DNA from: Prochilodus magdalenae
Taxonomy: Eukaryota > Chordata > Actinopteri > Characiformes > Prochilodontidae
Reading direction: 5' to 3'
Assembly: GCA_024036415.1 (NCBI GenBank)
Contig: JAMWET010000784.1
Span: 12,501 to 76,500 of the forward strand
Length of the DNA stretch: 64,000 bases
Below the pieces are notes generated by a model that worked only from the letters and a program-made list of their open reading frames with translations, had not been told where the DNA came from and did not search any database. Within the stretch, counting starts at the first letter, position 1; every line of letters starts with the position of its first letter. Both the position numbers and the translations under genes were made by a program. Below, in pieces: positions 12,818 to 23,880 of the stretch.

Positions 12818-13134
12818 TTAATGTGCACAGAAACAGGTAAAACCCAGTGCAGTGTTTTTTGAAGCCATGTTGCTGCCTGACTAGAACAGAATCTAGAACC
12901 TAGAACGTGCACTCCGCCTTGGCCACATGCACAACATGCATGCACAGCATAAACCTAACGCACCCAGCACCACGACCACGCGCTCTCCAGAGCCACCGAC
13001 TCTCTGGGGGGGCAGCAGCCCCGGCTCACGCGCACGGTAACCCGTGCTGAGACTAGCCCAGGCCGGGCTCTGTCTCCACGCGGGTCACTCCCCAGCAAAA
13101 AAAAATAAAAAGACAGGAGGAGAAAAGCACTCAC

Positions 13135-13600
13135 CTCTAAAAACGGAGCGCGTGAGATATCCCGTCTTCTCCTCACCCGGTCCCTCCTTCCCTCTCTCTC
13201 TCTGTCTCTATCTCTGTCTCGAGCGCACTGCTCGAGCGCCTCCTCTCTTTCACCTCAAAACTTGCCTGCCCCTCGCTATTGTGTGACAACACACACCACA
13301 CGCGCGCGCGCACGCACGTTCGTTCGCTCGCTCGCTCGTGCACATACACACACACAAACCCTGCTGCATTGCGCCCCGCCCACCCCGCACTCCGCCAGTG
13401 GTCGCTTCCAAATTCGGTCCGGCAGCGTCAGGTCTCTCTCTCCCTGTTGTTCTTTCCCCACCCGTATTCCGACGGGCCCGCCCTACCTGCGCAGTGATTG
13501 GCCCGTCTCCATGCACGAGGTCAGCCGGTTGGATTGGACAGCTGGGGCGTCTTTCGCGTGACCACATAACAACCACCGAACACACAGTGGAGCTCCAGAG
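13135..13600 (-). promoter_or_regulatory. CpG-rich promoter-like block with minus-strand donor (candidate pak1 exon 1)
   Basis: CpG-dense sequence with CG-containing simple repeats (CGCGCGCGCACG, (GCTC)n). On the minus strand a strong donor occurs at 13135/13134 (ctctagag written on the minus strand as tagag/gtgagtgc), so an exon could run from about 13350 down to 13135. In human, PAK1 lies on this side of AQP11 and is transcribed away from it, so a non-coding pak1 first exon fits by synteny. No PAK1 protein sequence is seen to the left, so the assignment is inference only. Confidence 0.35.
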
Positions 13601-13649
13601 GGCCGCGTCCCAAACCACAGAGCGAGTCGCGAACAGTGGTGAGACGTGC

Positions 13650-16016
13650 ACTGGAGCTTACCCAGCTTATTCTCTGTTCTGTTCATTTCGTGGAACATAT
13701 TTTTTCTTTAATGGTTCTAGAGCGGAGAGAGGGGAACCTCCAATATTGTTCTCTAGTGTTACATCTCTATTGGTTACCTACATAGTGAGTTATGATGTTC
13801 AGACAGGGACGTGCAGGAGGCCATGCAGAGCCAGAGCAGGATTTGGCATGGCACAACAAGGCTCATCAGGGGGGCCTGCCTGGAGGAGCCTGGTGAGGCT
13901 CAACAGTGAAGCTGGCATGATGGAACAGAGTGACAGGGCTGGTGTAAGGAGACTTAGGGGTCAGGCTAGCACAGCGAGGCTGGAGTCAACACATGGAGAA
14001 CCAAGGACAGGGCTGGTATGAAGGAAGTGAGAGGTGGGTAGTGTAAAAAGCGGAGTGCAGTTGAAGGAGTCCCGCTGCCCTGAGTAGTTCAAAGCATGAC
14101 GCAGCACTGCCCCACTGGGGAGGAGGATGCAGCTCTCAGCCTCTCTGCCCCAGTCCTTCTGTGGAGAAGGATGCAGCTCCAGCCTCTCTGCCTCAGTACG
14201 CTGCTTCTGGGAAGGAGGATGCAACCATGAAGGAGGAATGGTGGCACGCTCGGTTGGACTGTGTCCCTGCGGTGCATCTGCAGTGAGGTCATCCAGGGAC
14301 TTTAGCCAGACTTTGCCTGGACCTGATATCTGCCGACACCTGGCTGCGTGGTAGCGCTGGACGCGGTGTGGTCCAGTGGGTAAATGTGGCAGGACCCCAA
14401 ATGGCCCTTATGCACTGCTTGTCTGCCGGAGCCATACTTATAGCACCTGCGTTAGTGCACTACAATAGTGAACAGAGAGTCATTTGGGATAAACCAGAAA
14501 CAAGCCAGGGGCTTAGCACAGTGCTAAAAGCTAGCACTTACTGTTGAACTGAACACACTTGAGACAGTTTATGGACACCCAGTGTGGGTTCCACAGTGAG
14601 TCTAGACCGTAAACATTCTAACCATGGCTTGTAAACATCGCACTGAATGATCCCGTACATTGCATTAAGTGTGTATTAGCCAATCACAGTCGTCAGGTCT
14701 GGAGCAGCATTCGCCGAATACGGGTGGGGCTATGGACGTCGTGTGTGTCTGGCACGCTGGGCAGACATGGGCGGGGCTATATTTCAATATTCATGAGCCC
14801 CGTTCCAGGCGTGCTAAAAAAGCTGGCCAGCGATGAACTTATGGAGGCTGCGTCACTATCTACACCACTTCCTGGAAGTAGTCCGGTTTAATATCACCCA
14901 GTAACGCTGGATATGATACTTTTAAATGACCCTGTTTCATAAATATAATATCTTTATTTAAGTTTTATTAATCTCTTTATAATGAACTATAACTAGATAT
15001 TAATGCTGCATGTAATCTGGGTAAATGACCATATTTACTGCTAATTTGGATGCGAATAATAAATTATATATTATAAAAGCTGAAATAAAGAAAATATTTT
15101 AATACTAATGAATGAATCATTTGAGCAAAAGTAATAGCGTTTCCTGGACCATGCAAACACCTGGATTTCATCAAACAAGCCCACAGGAAACTCAACACTG
15201 AGCGGTTTATTGCAGGGTTGGTTTGCAAATCAATAGTGCCCATCACCAATACCACAATGACACATACTACTGATATATTGTTCAGCCCTGCTGGTCATTT
15301 GGCCATCTCAGGAAAAATTATAGATTGTAAATAATGTTAATCTGAGCGGATGTTCTGTTGAGTAGGCTAGATGTTGGTGTTCCGTCCATTGTTGGTGGGA
15401 AATGTAAGGCATTGCAATGCTGAACTGATTGATTTCCCCTGAGATTTATTGCTTGCTGAGGCGAGCTGGAACACAGACAGCCAGCCACACCTGCCAATTA
15501 CATACAAAATACCAGAGGCCCTATTAGGTAAGTTGTTTGGCGCCACCCTCGGGACAGCGCGGTATTGCAAGGACCACAGCAGAGCAGAGGGCTGTGTGTA
15601 GCAGGGGCCTAAACTTCTGGGAGGAATATGAAATAAGGGCCATCCCCACACAAACCAGCTACGACACAGTTCCGAGATCTGGAAGAGCCCATTCAGAGTG
15701 GTTAGACCTAAAGAACGCTGGTTCTTGATCTGGTTCATGTTATTAGGCTTCGTTAGAACTTTGGTGCTATTCATGGGGGGAGAACCAGTTATCGTTAGCA
15801 CTAGTGTTTATTGGATCCACAAATAAAGTCGGCAAGGATACATCATCTATCGTCACAGCAGGGCGCGCGTGAGAGTAAACAGTACAAACATGGCTAACTT
15901 TACATTGATACTTAACACACTTAGGCAGTTCGTAGATATACACTGTGGTTCTAGAGTGAGTCTGGAACAGCAAACATGGCTGTAAATATTACACATGAAG
16001 GAATAGATCCCTCATT
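13650..16016. other. Spacer, no gene recognised
   Basis: Mostly unique sequence. 14100-14235 contains about three diverged copies of a 45-50-bp unit with 'ggatgcagctc..agcctctctgcc'. 14680-14790 has CCAAT words and a 'cgaatacgggtggggctat' phrase that recurs near 16335 and 17893, a dispersed repeat. 14930-15070 is AT-rich. Frames here show no domains. Confidence 0.5.
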
Positions 16017-16225
16017 GCTTCAAGCTACCTTGCTATTAGCACCACTACCCACCAGGAAGCTTCAGTGTGAGAGACTGGGGTTCGATTCCCAGTCTGGGTG
16101 ACTATGCTGTGCTACACCAATGGGTCTTTGGGCAAGACTCCTAACACTACATTGGCCTACCTGTAATAAGATTAACCCTGTAAGTCGCTCTGGATAAGAG
16201 CGTCAGCTAAATACTGTCAATGTTA
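16017..16225 (+). mobile_element. tRNA-derived SINE copy (5' end degraded)
   Basis: Contains the B-box-like 'gggttcgattcccagtctgg', then 'ctgtgctacaccaatgggtc', then the tail 'taagtcgctctggataagag' and 'cgtcagctaaat'. Same family as 22214, 52808, 57845, 58153 and 59648. The A-box region is decayed here. Confidence 0.8.
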
Positions 16226-16955
16226 ATGTCAATGCTATACAATCGACGGAGAGCGTATAAATAGCTAGCCAATCGCAGTGCAGCAGGCAGGACGCTGGAA
16301 GTAAATCAGCCAATCACTGCGCAGGAGGTGGGGCTTTGCCCGAATACGGATGTAGTGAACAGTAAACAGTACAAACAAGATGGTGGAGCCATCTTTATAT
16401 CCAGAAAGCAAGCAAGGATCAACTACTGAGAGTTAGAAGACGTAGAAGAGCTTCCTCAGCTAACCACTGGGGGTCGCCATTGTTGCCTTCTCTGCCCTCA
16501 ACGGCTGACACACCCATTGATGTCCTCACAGTTTGTGCTGAAGAACCTATTATTCCTTGGTTCCTGCTGGGAGCACACTTTTAAAATTCCAAACCAGTTT
16601 AGGAAATGTGCCGAACAGTGGACAGACTGGTGCCCATTCCACATTGGTTATTATTACAGTTATTAAATCTTGGTTCTTAGATTAAATGGTTATGAACACA
16701 CTGCCTGATGGTTTTGGTTTGTAATCAAGGTTGGCTTTAACTGTGTGAATCCATTTATTTGAACTTCCTGCTCAACTTTTTGGTAGAGCACAATTTGAGT
16801 CAAGTGTATTTAAATAAAGATGGTGCTGAACTTAACCTGATTGAGCCATCTCTACCAATTGGCAGAGGTATGTTAGGCTAAGAAACATCCACTAGAGGTC
16901 ACTAGAGAGTCTACGCCGTTACTGTTCTCATCAGTATTGGAAAATCACTCCATAC
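16226..16955. other. Spacer with dispersed-repeat fragments
   Basis: 16250-16360 shares CCAAT-containing phrases with the aqp11 upstream region. 16520-16720 resembles the TTAA element family. 16840-16950 leads into the Tc1 copy. No gene recognised. Confidence 0.4.
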
Positions 16956-17400
16956 ATCTTCAGTGACGAACCCCGCTTTAGTCTTGATGGAGACGACCAA
17001 CGAATCCATGTGTGGAGGCACCATGGTCAGCACCAAGATGAACGGTTTGTTGTCACACGTCCAGAAGGCCTGGTGTCCATCCACCTCCACCCCTACCGCA
17101 CCATCTGCAGGAACTGTGTGAGGATGTTCAAGCTGCATGGGATGGATTATCACAGGACACCATGAGGAACCTCTACAGCTCCATACCGAGACGTCTGGCG
17201 TGTTGTGTTAGCAAACACGGCGGCCCGACGCCATACTGAGAGACAGACTTCTGTATGTGTAGCTCAATAAATATTGATCATATCAGTCTAAATTTATCAT
17301 CAGTTATTGATCCTGGTCACCTTTATCCTCCTTCCCAACAGCACCGTACTCCTACACCTCCTTCTGGGTGCAGCTGTTCTATTGACGACGAGTGTATCAT
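16956..17400 (+). mobile_element. Tc1/mariner deletion derivative, second copy
   Basis: Nearly collinear with 7110-7550. It carries the 'FSDEPRFSLDGDDQRIHVW' segment and the same internal deletion junction. In-frame stops make it non-coding. The right part runs through 'tgtgtagctcaataaatatt' as in the first copy. Confidence 0.85.
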
Positions 17401-17479
17401 TCTTAAAGGGACAGGAGCCCAAAAGAAAATCTTTGTTACAAAGATGGAAATTTCTAATAAAATCTTGAATGGTGATAAA

Positions 17480-17790
17480 TTATGAGTGTCCTAGGTGCTT
17501 AAAACAAACCAAGAAAAAAAAAGAAAAAAGAAAAAGCCCTTTAATATAAACATTGCTGACGTAACTTTTTTTTCATAATAATAATTAAATATAATAATAA
17601 TAATTAAATTAATAATTAATAAATTTAAAAAAAAATAAAAAATAAATAACAATAATTTCATAATAAAATTAATAATAATTTTCATAATAATAATATTCTA
17701 ATATAATAATATTTTCATAAAGTCCACGTTTAATTTAATTTAATTTTTATTTCTTTTTTATAGTCTTATGTGCATAAAACGTCTTTTAAA
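17480..17790. other. AT-rich low-complexity segment
   Basis: Dominated by ATAATAATTA-type sequence and A runs. No gene. Directly precedes the aqp11 upstream region. Confidence 0.85.
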
Positions 17791-17824
17791 ATGATCCATA
17801 TTGGGAATATTAACTTGCTATCGT

Positions 17825-17995
17825 TCCAAGCATCCAATCAGTGAGCTTTAGCTAGCGCTGACCAATCGCAGGGCACGAGGGCGTGGTTTGTCTGAATACG
17901 GGTGGGGGAAACAACAGGCTAGCGGTTTTAGCATGCGTGTCCGGTCCGTATAGAGGAAGCCATGGAACTGTGAAGGAGAATCCGGCCCCGGGTGG
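17825..17995 (+). promoter_or_regulatory. aqp11: Putative aqp11 promoter / 5' UTR
   Basis: Two CCAAT-type words (catccaatcagtg near 17831, gaccaatcgcagg near 17860) and a GC/CACCC-like box (gggcgtggtttg near 17880) lie 100-170 bp before the start codon. No TATA box is evident. Similar CCAAT plus 'gaatacgggtggg' phrases recur at 14680-14730 and 16270-16340, so part of this upstream sequence is repeat-derived. Confidence 0.45.
17962..17973 (+). promoter_or_regulatory. Three-codon upstream ORF before aqp11
   Basis: ATG GAA CTG TGA, 22 bases before the aqp11 start. If the transcript begins upstream of it, ribosomes would meet this minimal uORF (Met-Glu-Leu) first. Whether it is in the mRNA is not shown. 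Confidence 0.4.
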
Positions 17996-20900
17996 ATGAT
18001 GGCGGATCTCGTCGTTTCTCTGTTCGTGCTCGCTGGGACCGTTCTCGCGTGCGAGGTTGCGAGGCGCGCGAGCTCGCGGCTGCTGTCGGGCAGCGCTTAC
18101 GGCGCCTACGCGGCCGAGCTCATCTCCACGCTGCAGCTGTGCGCGTGCACGCACGAGCTCAAGTTGCTGGGCGACGCCGGGGTCTCGCAGCCGCCGCTGC
18201 TCGCGCTCGCGCTCACGTACGCCACATCGGTGGTGCAGGCGCTCACGTCCCGCGGCGCGACCTGCAACCCGTCGGGCGCGTGCGAGCGCTTCCTCCGCGA
18301 GCGCGGCTCTGGCTCTGGCTCTGGCGGCGGGCTGAGGACGGGCGCGAGGGTCGCGGCTCTGGCGGCTCGCGTGGCGTGCCAGTTCGCGGCGGCCGTGGCG
18401 GCTCGCGCCGCCGTGCGCCGCGTGTGGGCGCACGGGCTCTCGGACCTGCACGCGCGGCACTGGGCGTCCGCCTTCCGGTGCACGAGTCCCATCGGGGGCG
18501 CGCCACTGCTCGAGGCGGCGGCCGTGGAGACGGCGTGCGCCTTCGTCGTGCACGCCGCCGCGCTGGGCGCGCGCAGCCTGCGAGAGGGGTACAGGGTGCA
18601 CGCGGTGGCGGCCGTGATCACGATGGCGGTCTATGCAGGTTTGTGATTGGAGGATCGACCGTCCCAAATCCAACTCGTAGTCACCTACGTAGTGAACCTA
18701 AGAGAAGGGAGGGTACATGTTTTGAGGGGCTGCGTTCCAAATCACCTACTCCTACTCTCAGACTGGTTAGGATGCACGACACATGGTGGTACTAGATATC
18801 AGAAAGAAATAAAGAACAGAACATCAACAACAGCAAGTCAGACGTACCCAAACTTTTGCATGTGATTACATAATAACTTACCTGTTTAAAAACTAATAAG
18901 CTCACTGGACAGAAAATGAGTCACCTGATACCTGTACATTCTGGAGTAGCCACATCAGTGTTCAGACACTCTTCCATCAAAGAATTGGTCCGTTGGTTCC
19001 AGATTTGGTGGATGCCTTCCCTGGCACAATTCCGAGGAGAATTCCCTGTAGTCTGGGATTTTCCCACTGCTGGTAGACCCGTATGACCGTAAGCTTCCAT
19101 ACACCTGCAGATTCAGCTACTTCCTCACACTATGGTCTTTGGCCACGCCCACATGCAGTCCCTCCTTTTAGCCAATCATTAACATCTGCTCTGGAGCGTT
19201 TACCACACATGGAACGAGACATTCCCTGCACTGTAGCACCTCTTCCCAATCTATGGATCCCATCACTCACACCCTGCAGGTATTTATAGCCCCATCATCC
19301 TCGTGCAGCGCCCTCTGCAGGAGCCTGAAGCTACTACCACCTTACACACACAAGGTGACTCGTGTCCCGTCTGGTGAGCTTATGTTCATATATGACAAAT
19401 GTAAGTTGGTTATATAGGAGAAATCCATATACTGTATATTAACATGTATCATTGTCATATGTCACGTACGCACGTAACCCTGAGACGTGGTGGTGTTGGT
19501 CGAGGAGCGCACGGGCTCTAGGTGTTTCCTGTTTGAGAGCTGGTTAATCCCAGGCTCCCTCCAGGCTCAGGAGGCCGAACACTGGCAGTGGTCTCCGAGA
19601 CCTTCTGTTTCTCATTACCTCAATCGGACTTGTGTTTCTGTTTAGGCGGGAGCACAACCGGGGCAGTGTTCAACCCAGCCCTGGCGTTCTCGACTCAGTT
19701 CCCCTGCAGCGGCGGCACGTTCGCGGAGTACAGCTTGGTGTACTGGATGGGGCCACTTCTCGGTGAGATGCATGTGCACATGGAGGGACTTCAGAGCAAA
19801 GTCGGCTACGGCTGCAATCAAATTTACCCCAGATGTGAATAATCAACCAGTGTGGATTAAGAGACCACTGAGCTTAAGATATATTATAATGAGATGGCGA
19901 AAACGATGGTACAGCCGGAATGTTGCCTGTACTGTTCTCTGGTTATGTAGATATGGGCTTGGATGGTTGACTGTGTCCAGGGTCTGATGGGCCTGAAGCT
20001 TTACGTGTGTAAACAAATGCAGACTACTCCAGATTACTCCACCTAAGATCATCTAAAGCACTCTACTTCCTGTTTTAGTATCGGATTTCAACAAGCCATC
20101 ATCCATTTGGCCTCGTCACCTCCCTTCAGGGGGCTCGGCCAGCCACTTATCCTCGCTTCCTAACCCTACGTTCACATTAGCAGGCATCTGCTCTCAGAGC
20201 TTTTAGTTCCTACCAGCGTTTGGTTCCAGTTCTCAGCAGGGTGGTGGTAAATCATGGAGGAGAAGCTCATAACCGCCATTTCTCCTTACCACAGTTTATA
20301 TAATGAGTATATGAGTAGCCCATATTGTTCGTGTCTCTGAGGAGATAAGTTACTCCTTAGCTAGTTAGCTTAGCCAGCATGCTAATGAAAGCTACCCAGT
20401 AAACATTTGAACCGTTTAAACTAATGGACCATTTTAGACGTCCACAGACGACCCTTGTTTACTGGGTAGCCACAAATGGAAGCAGTCAGGTTTCCATATA
20501 AATTCCTTCATCAATAATAAGACGTGCTCTAAAAACTAGCTAGCCTTCCTGGAGCTCCTACAGCCCACACGCTACAACGCAAGCAGCCTCAAACACACCC
20601 ACAAGACACAAACCTGGGGCGTCGTGAGCCACTTGTCGTCTGCGAGTGTGAGCGCTGTGTAAGAGTTGAGTCATTATCACCTAAACTTGCACCAGTAAAG
20701 CTTTATTACTCAGAGCTGAACCTGTCCTGTGGTGAGCAGAGCTAGCTACATGCTAAGCTAATGCTACCCAGCTGCTCTCTCCTGGTTGGCTAAACTGTTT
20801 ACCCCTTGGCTTGAAGTTTAGACGTTTCAGCTCAGCGGAAAAGGTCATGACCTCACACATTACCTCTGCCAAACCAGTAAAAGTGGCAAACGAAGCTGTT

Positions 20901-21924
20901 AATGAGTCACAAACTTTAAAATGGGTAGTATTTCCAAACACTAGATAGACGCCAGAATGGAACTGGACGCTCCTCACACAGATTAGGGAATTACAGCACT
21001 CGGAATGAAAAATAATAGGCTGGAATTCCTGAACCTGAATTCCCTCCTCATTCCTTACTCTTTCGTCTGTCCCTCTCTCCTTAAATACCCTTCCATCTGT
21101 CCCTCCCTACCTCCCCTTCCCTCCCTACCCTTCCCTCCTATCTCTTTCTCCATCCCGTTTTGTCCCTTCGTCCCTTCCTACCTGGCCATCCCTCCCTACC
21201 CTTCCTTCCCTCCCTCCCTACCGTTCCAGCCCTACCCTTCCCTCCCATCTCTTTTTCCCTATCCTTCCCATTTCCTTTTCCCTATCCTTCCCTACTCTTC
21301 CCTCCCTCCCTCTTTTTGTCCCTTCGTCCCTTCCTACCTTCCCATCCCTCCCTCCCCTCCCCTCCCATCTCTTTCTCCCTCCCGTTTTGTCTCTTCCTCC
21401 CTTCCTACCTTTCCATCCCTCCCTCTTTTTGTCCCTTCGTCCCTTCGTCCCTTCCTACCTTCCCATCCCTCCCTCCCCTCCCATCTCTTTCTCCCTCCCG
21501 TTTTGTCTCTTCCTCCCTTCCTACCTTTCCATCCCTCCCTCTTTTTGTCACTTCGTCCCTTCCTACCTTCCCATCCCTCCCTCCCCTCCCATCTCTTTCT
21601 CCCTCCCGTTTTGTCTCTTCCTCCTCCCTTCCTACCTTTCCATCCCTCCCTACCCTCCCATCTCTTTCTCCCTCCCGTTTTGTCTCTTCCTCCCTTCCTA
21701 CCTTTCCATCCCTCCCTACCCTTCTGTCCCTCCCATCTCTTTCTCCCTACCCTTCCCTACTCTTGATGTACAGTGGTGGCTTCTACAGAGCTGTTCATTC
21801 AGGGCTGCCTCTTGTTTCTCGCTCGTTTACAGGCATGGCGATCTCAGTCCTGCTGTTTGATAAAGTCATTCCGGCTCTTTCTGTACCTGACGCTATCGAG
21901 CAGAAGAAGAAGAAGAAGAAGTGA
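17996..21924 (+). CDS. aqp11: Aquaporin-11 (three exons)
   Basis: Intracellular water/glycerol channel of the unorthodox aquaporin subfamily, known in mammals from the endoplasmic reticulum. Coding exons: 17996-18638, 19646-19762, 21833-21924; phases join cleanly to 283 residues (human, from memory, 271). ATGs at 17996 and 17999 are adjacent; the second has the better Kozak context. Family marks: 'STLQLCACTHELKLLG' near residue 44, matching the human 'LCCCTHEL' block; first pore motif Asn-Pro-Ser at 91-93, where human AQP11 has Asn-Pro-Cys; second motif Asn-Pro-Ala at 224-226 in exon 2; and Cys235, nine residues on, matching the functional Cys of mammalian AQP11. The C-terminus is six lysines from an AAG run, compatible with a dilysine ER-retrieval signal. 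Exon 1 is extremely GC-rich. Introns hold a Tc1-derived repeat and a pyrimidine tract. Confidence 0.93.
18897..19381. mobile_element. Tc1-derived miniature element in aqp11 intron 1
   Basis: Bounded by inverted ends AGCTCACTGGACAGAAAATG (left) and AGCTCACCAGACGGGACACG (right, reversed). The minus strand carries remnants of a Tc1 N-terminal helix-turn-helix, clearest in the third copy at 56365-56812. Copies: here, 28400-28861 and 56365-56812 (opposite orientation). No full transposase. Confidence 0.75.
20391..20470. repeat. Short hairpin with perfect 15-bp arms
   Basis: GCTACCCAGTAAACA at 20391-20405 and its exact reverse complement TGTTTACTGGGTAGC at 20456-20470, with a 50-bp spacer. Lies in aqp11 intron 2. 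Probably a tiny miniature element; no target duplication is obvious. Confidence 0.8.
21040..21772. repeat. Pyrimidine-only tandem repeat in aqp11 intron 2
   Basis: About 700 bp that is nearly all C and T on the + strand, with repeated blocks such as 'tccctcccgttttgtctctt' at 21378, 21494, 21600 and 21670. It ends about 60 bp before the exon 3 acceptor. Long open frames rich in Pro, Ser and Leu are composition artefacts. Homopyrimidine runs of this kind can form triplex DNA. Confidence 0.95.
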
Positions 21925-22213
21925 ATGAAACTGGAGACCTGGAAGAAATCCTGGAACATTTTTCAGTGAAGTTTTATATTCTGGTTACTGCTGCACAAGT
22001 ACCGAGAGGTCGTTTATATTAGGTCAGTGGAATTTAAACCCTTAACCTTTCGTACGCGGGTCTGGATGTGGATTACCTCACTGGCAGGACTACAAAACAC
22101 ATGTAGTGTCTTAATAGTTATCGCCAGATTTTTTTTTTTTAAAGCTCATTCCCACCAAGTATTAGCTTCCCCTCCTTCTCCGTTTCCGGCAGCAGAACAT
22201 CAAAAATATTTGG
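21925..22213. other. aqp11 3' flank
   Basis: Presumed aqp11 3' UTR followed by spacer. I did not find a canonical AATAAA close to the stop codon, so the polyadenylation site is unknown. Confidence 0.4.
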
Positions 22214-22430
22214 TGGTTGAGTGTAGCTCAGCAGATAAGACCACTACCCACCCCAGAGCCAACACCACACGTGGGAGACTGGGGTTCAAATCCCAGTCTG
22301 GGTGACTATGCTGTGCCACACCAATAAGAGTCCTTGGGCAAGACTCCTAACACTACACTGGCCCACCTGTAATATGATTAACCTTGTAAGTCGCTCTGGA
22401 TAAGAGCGTCAGCTAAATGCCATAAATGTA
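22214..22430 (+). mobile_element. tRNA-derived SINE copy
   Basis: Best-preserved copy in the window. A-box-like 'gtgtagctcagcagataaga', B-box-like 'ggggttcaaatcccagtctg', body 'gggcaagactcctaacacta', tail 'taagtcgctctggataagag' and 'cgtcagctaaatgcc'. RNA polymerase III-type internal promoter; no protein. Spacer 22440-23260 beyond it is AT-rich with no gene. Confidence 0.88.
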
Positions 22431-23266
22431 AATTTAGTGACTCAAATCAGTTAAACTTTTTTCCCCTTTACGTCATAATAATGAAATATATAATACGGTA
22501 TTCTCACATACTATAACGAGTTGATAATGAAACACTACTGCTGTATTGAATTTTTATGAAAGTAAGTAATTAGTTGGCGATTATAAGTAACAGCACTTAA
22601 AGTCAAACATTTTTTAAATTCATAAAGTCAAAAAAAGTTTATTATTTTTTTTAATGTTGTGTTGTGTTGACACATACCAATGCAACATGTCAGATATTGG
22701 TATTGCCCCAGAATTCCCAAATCGGTGCATCCCTAATTTACTCATTAAAGTGTGTATAAAATAGGAGATGATAAAATTTCAAGGATCTAAGTAAAAAATA
22801 TGACATAGAGCTGCTAGAAACTGAGTCCTGGAGTATACTGGAAAAGTTCAGGCCCTGATTTTCTCTCCGCCTTTTGAGTTACAAGGTAATTATAGAAACT
22901 AGATAGGAATACAGCGACGCAGTCTACACGCAAGCCCACACACCTGCACACTGAACTGAGACTGGCGAACTTGCATGAACACCCCATTCAAACCGACGGC
23001 CGGCGTTTCGAAGGAGCTGAGCACAAATCCCAACTGGGATCTTGTTTCCAGGGGGGTTTTGTTTGGGTTGGTTAATATCCAAGCCTCACGAAACAACAAC
23101 GGTTAATTCCACAGAGAGGCTCCGAAACTGGAATATACCGCACACAGGAGAAGTTCCGAAGTTACTGAGGCCTTTATGAAGCCAGCAAGACAAGACACGG
23201 GGGAACCAGATGACCCCAGGAGGCTGTTTGCGCTAGGCTGCGTCAATGGGCCTAGTCTTCAAATCC

Positions 23267-23403
23267 GGACCTTGATTCCAAAATCCAGTCCTGGATTTTG
23301 TAGTCACCGCTTGTTGACTGACCTGTTCATGTACTGACCTGATTGGCCACCTAGTGTCAGTGATTACAAAATCCTGGACTGTAAACTGGATTCAAGGTCC
23401 AGA
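23267..23403. repeat. Imperfect palindrome with ~43-bp arms
   Basis: Left arm 'ggaccttgattcc...ccagtcctggattttgtagt' pairs with right arm 'gattacaaaatcctggactg...ggattcaaggtcc'. A fold-back miniature element type frequent in fish. Non-coding. Confidence 0.75.
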
Positions 23404-23576
23404 GCTACTGATGCATTGGTGTCACCTGTTGTTCCAGTGAGGTGCGACACCAGGAAGTTTGGCAAGTGTCGTTTATATGTAGTACTGTTATAATACTGTT
23501 ATAGACATACAGTTATAATGGTGGATTCGCACTGCCAATCAAACGCTCTGGCTTGCAGCATGTATGTACCAATATT

Positions 23577-23880
23577 TCTATTTCGAATACTTAACAGCCT
23601 TGTCATTCAGAGAACCAGTGACACTTGGGCCAGGAATGTCAACAGGACCACTTAGGAATTTTTGTTTACCAGAGAGGGACCATTTTCAGAAACGGCATTT
23701 ATTTTTCATGTATAGAAAAACAGCTTAGTGTTATACAGCTCACGGCGGCTACAGGATACTTAACCTCAAGAGTTTAAAGTTGGAGTGAAATACTCTACGT
23801 TCTGATAGCACTCAATAAATCAAAACCTCAATCAAAAAAAAAAAAATTGTTCAGACAACAGAGCAGTAAAAACACGTCCA
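23577..23880 (+). repeat. Local duplication, first copy (partner 25032-25350)
   Basis: About 300 bp beginning 'taccaatatttctatttcga' and ending 'cagagcagtaaaaacacgtc', repeated in the same orientation at 25032-25350 with few differences (for example a small insertion after 'ggaccactt'). Confidence 0.9.

Noticed and set aside
17852..18795. Long frames of 267-273 codons overlapping aqp11 exon 1
   Set aside because: Off-frame and antisense readings of GC-rich aqp11 exon 1, with Arg/Ala-biased composition.
21005..21924. 250-codon frames rich in Pro, Ser and Leu
   Set aside because: Translation of the homopyrimidine repeat in aqp11 intron 2; only the last part of one frame coincides with aqp11 exon 3.
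22214..22430. Functional tRNA gene
   Set aside because: A- and B-box-like motifs are present but there is no cloverleaf, and the same sequence with a common tail recurs at least six times, so it is a SINE.
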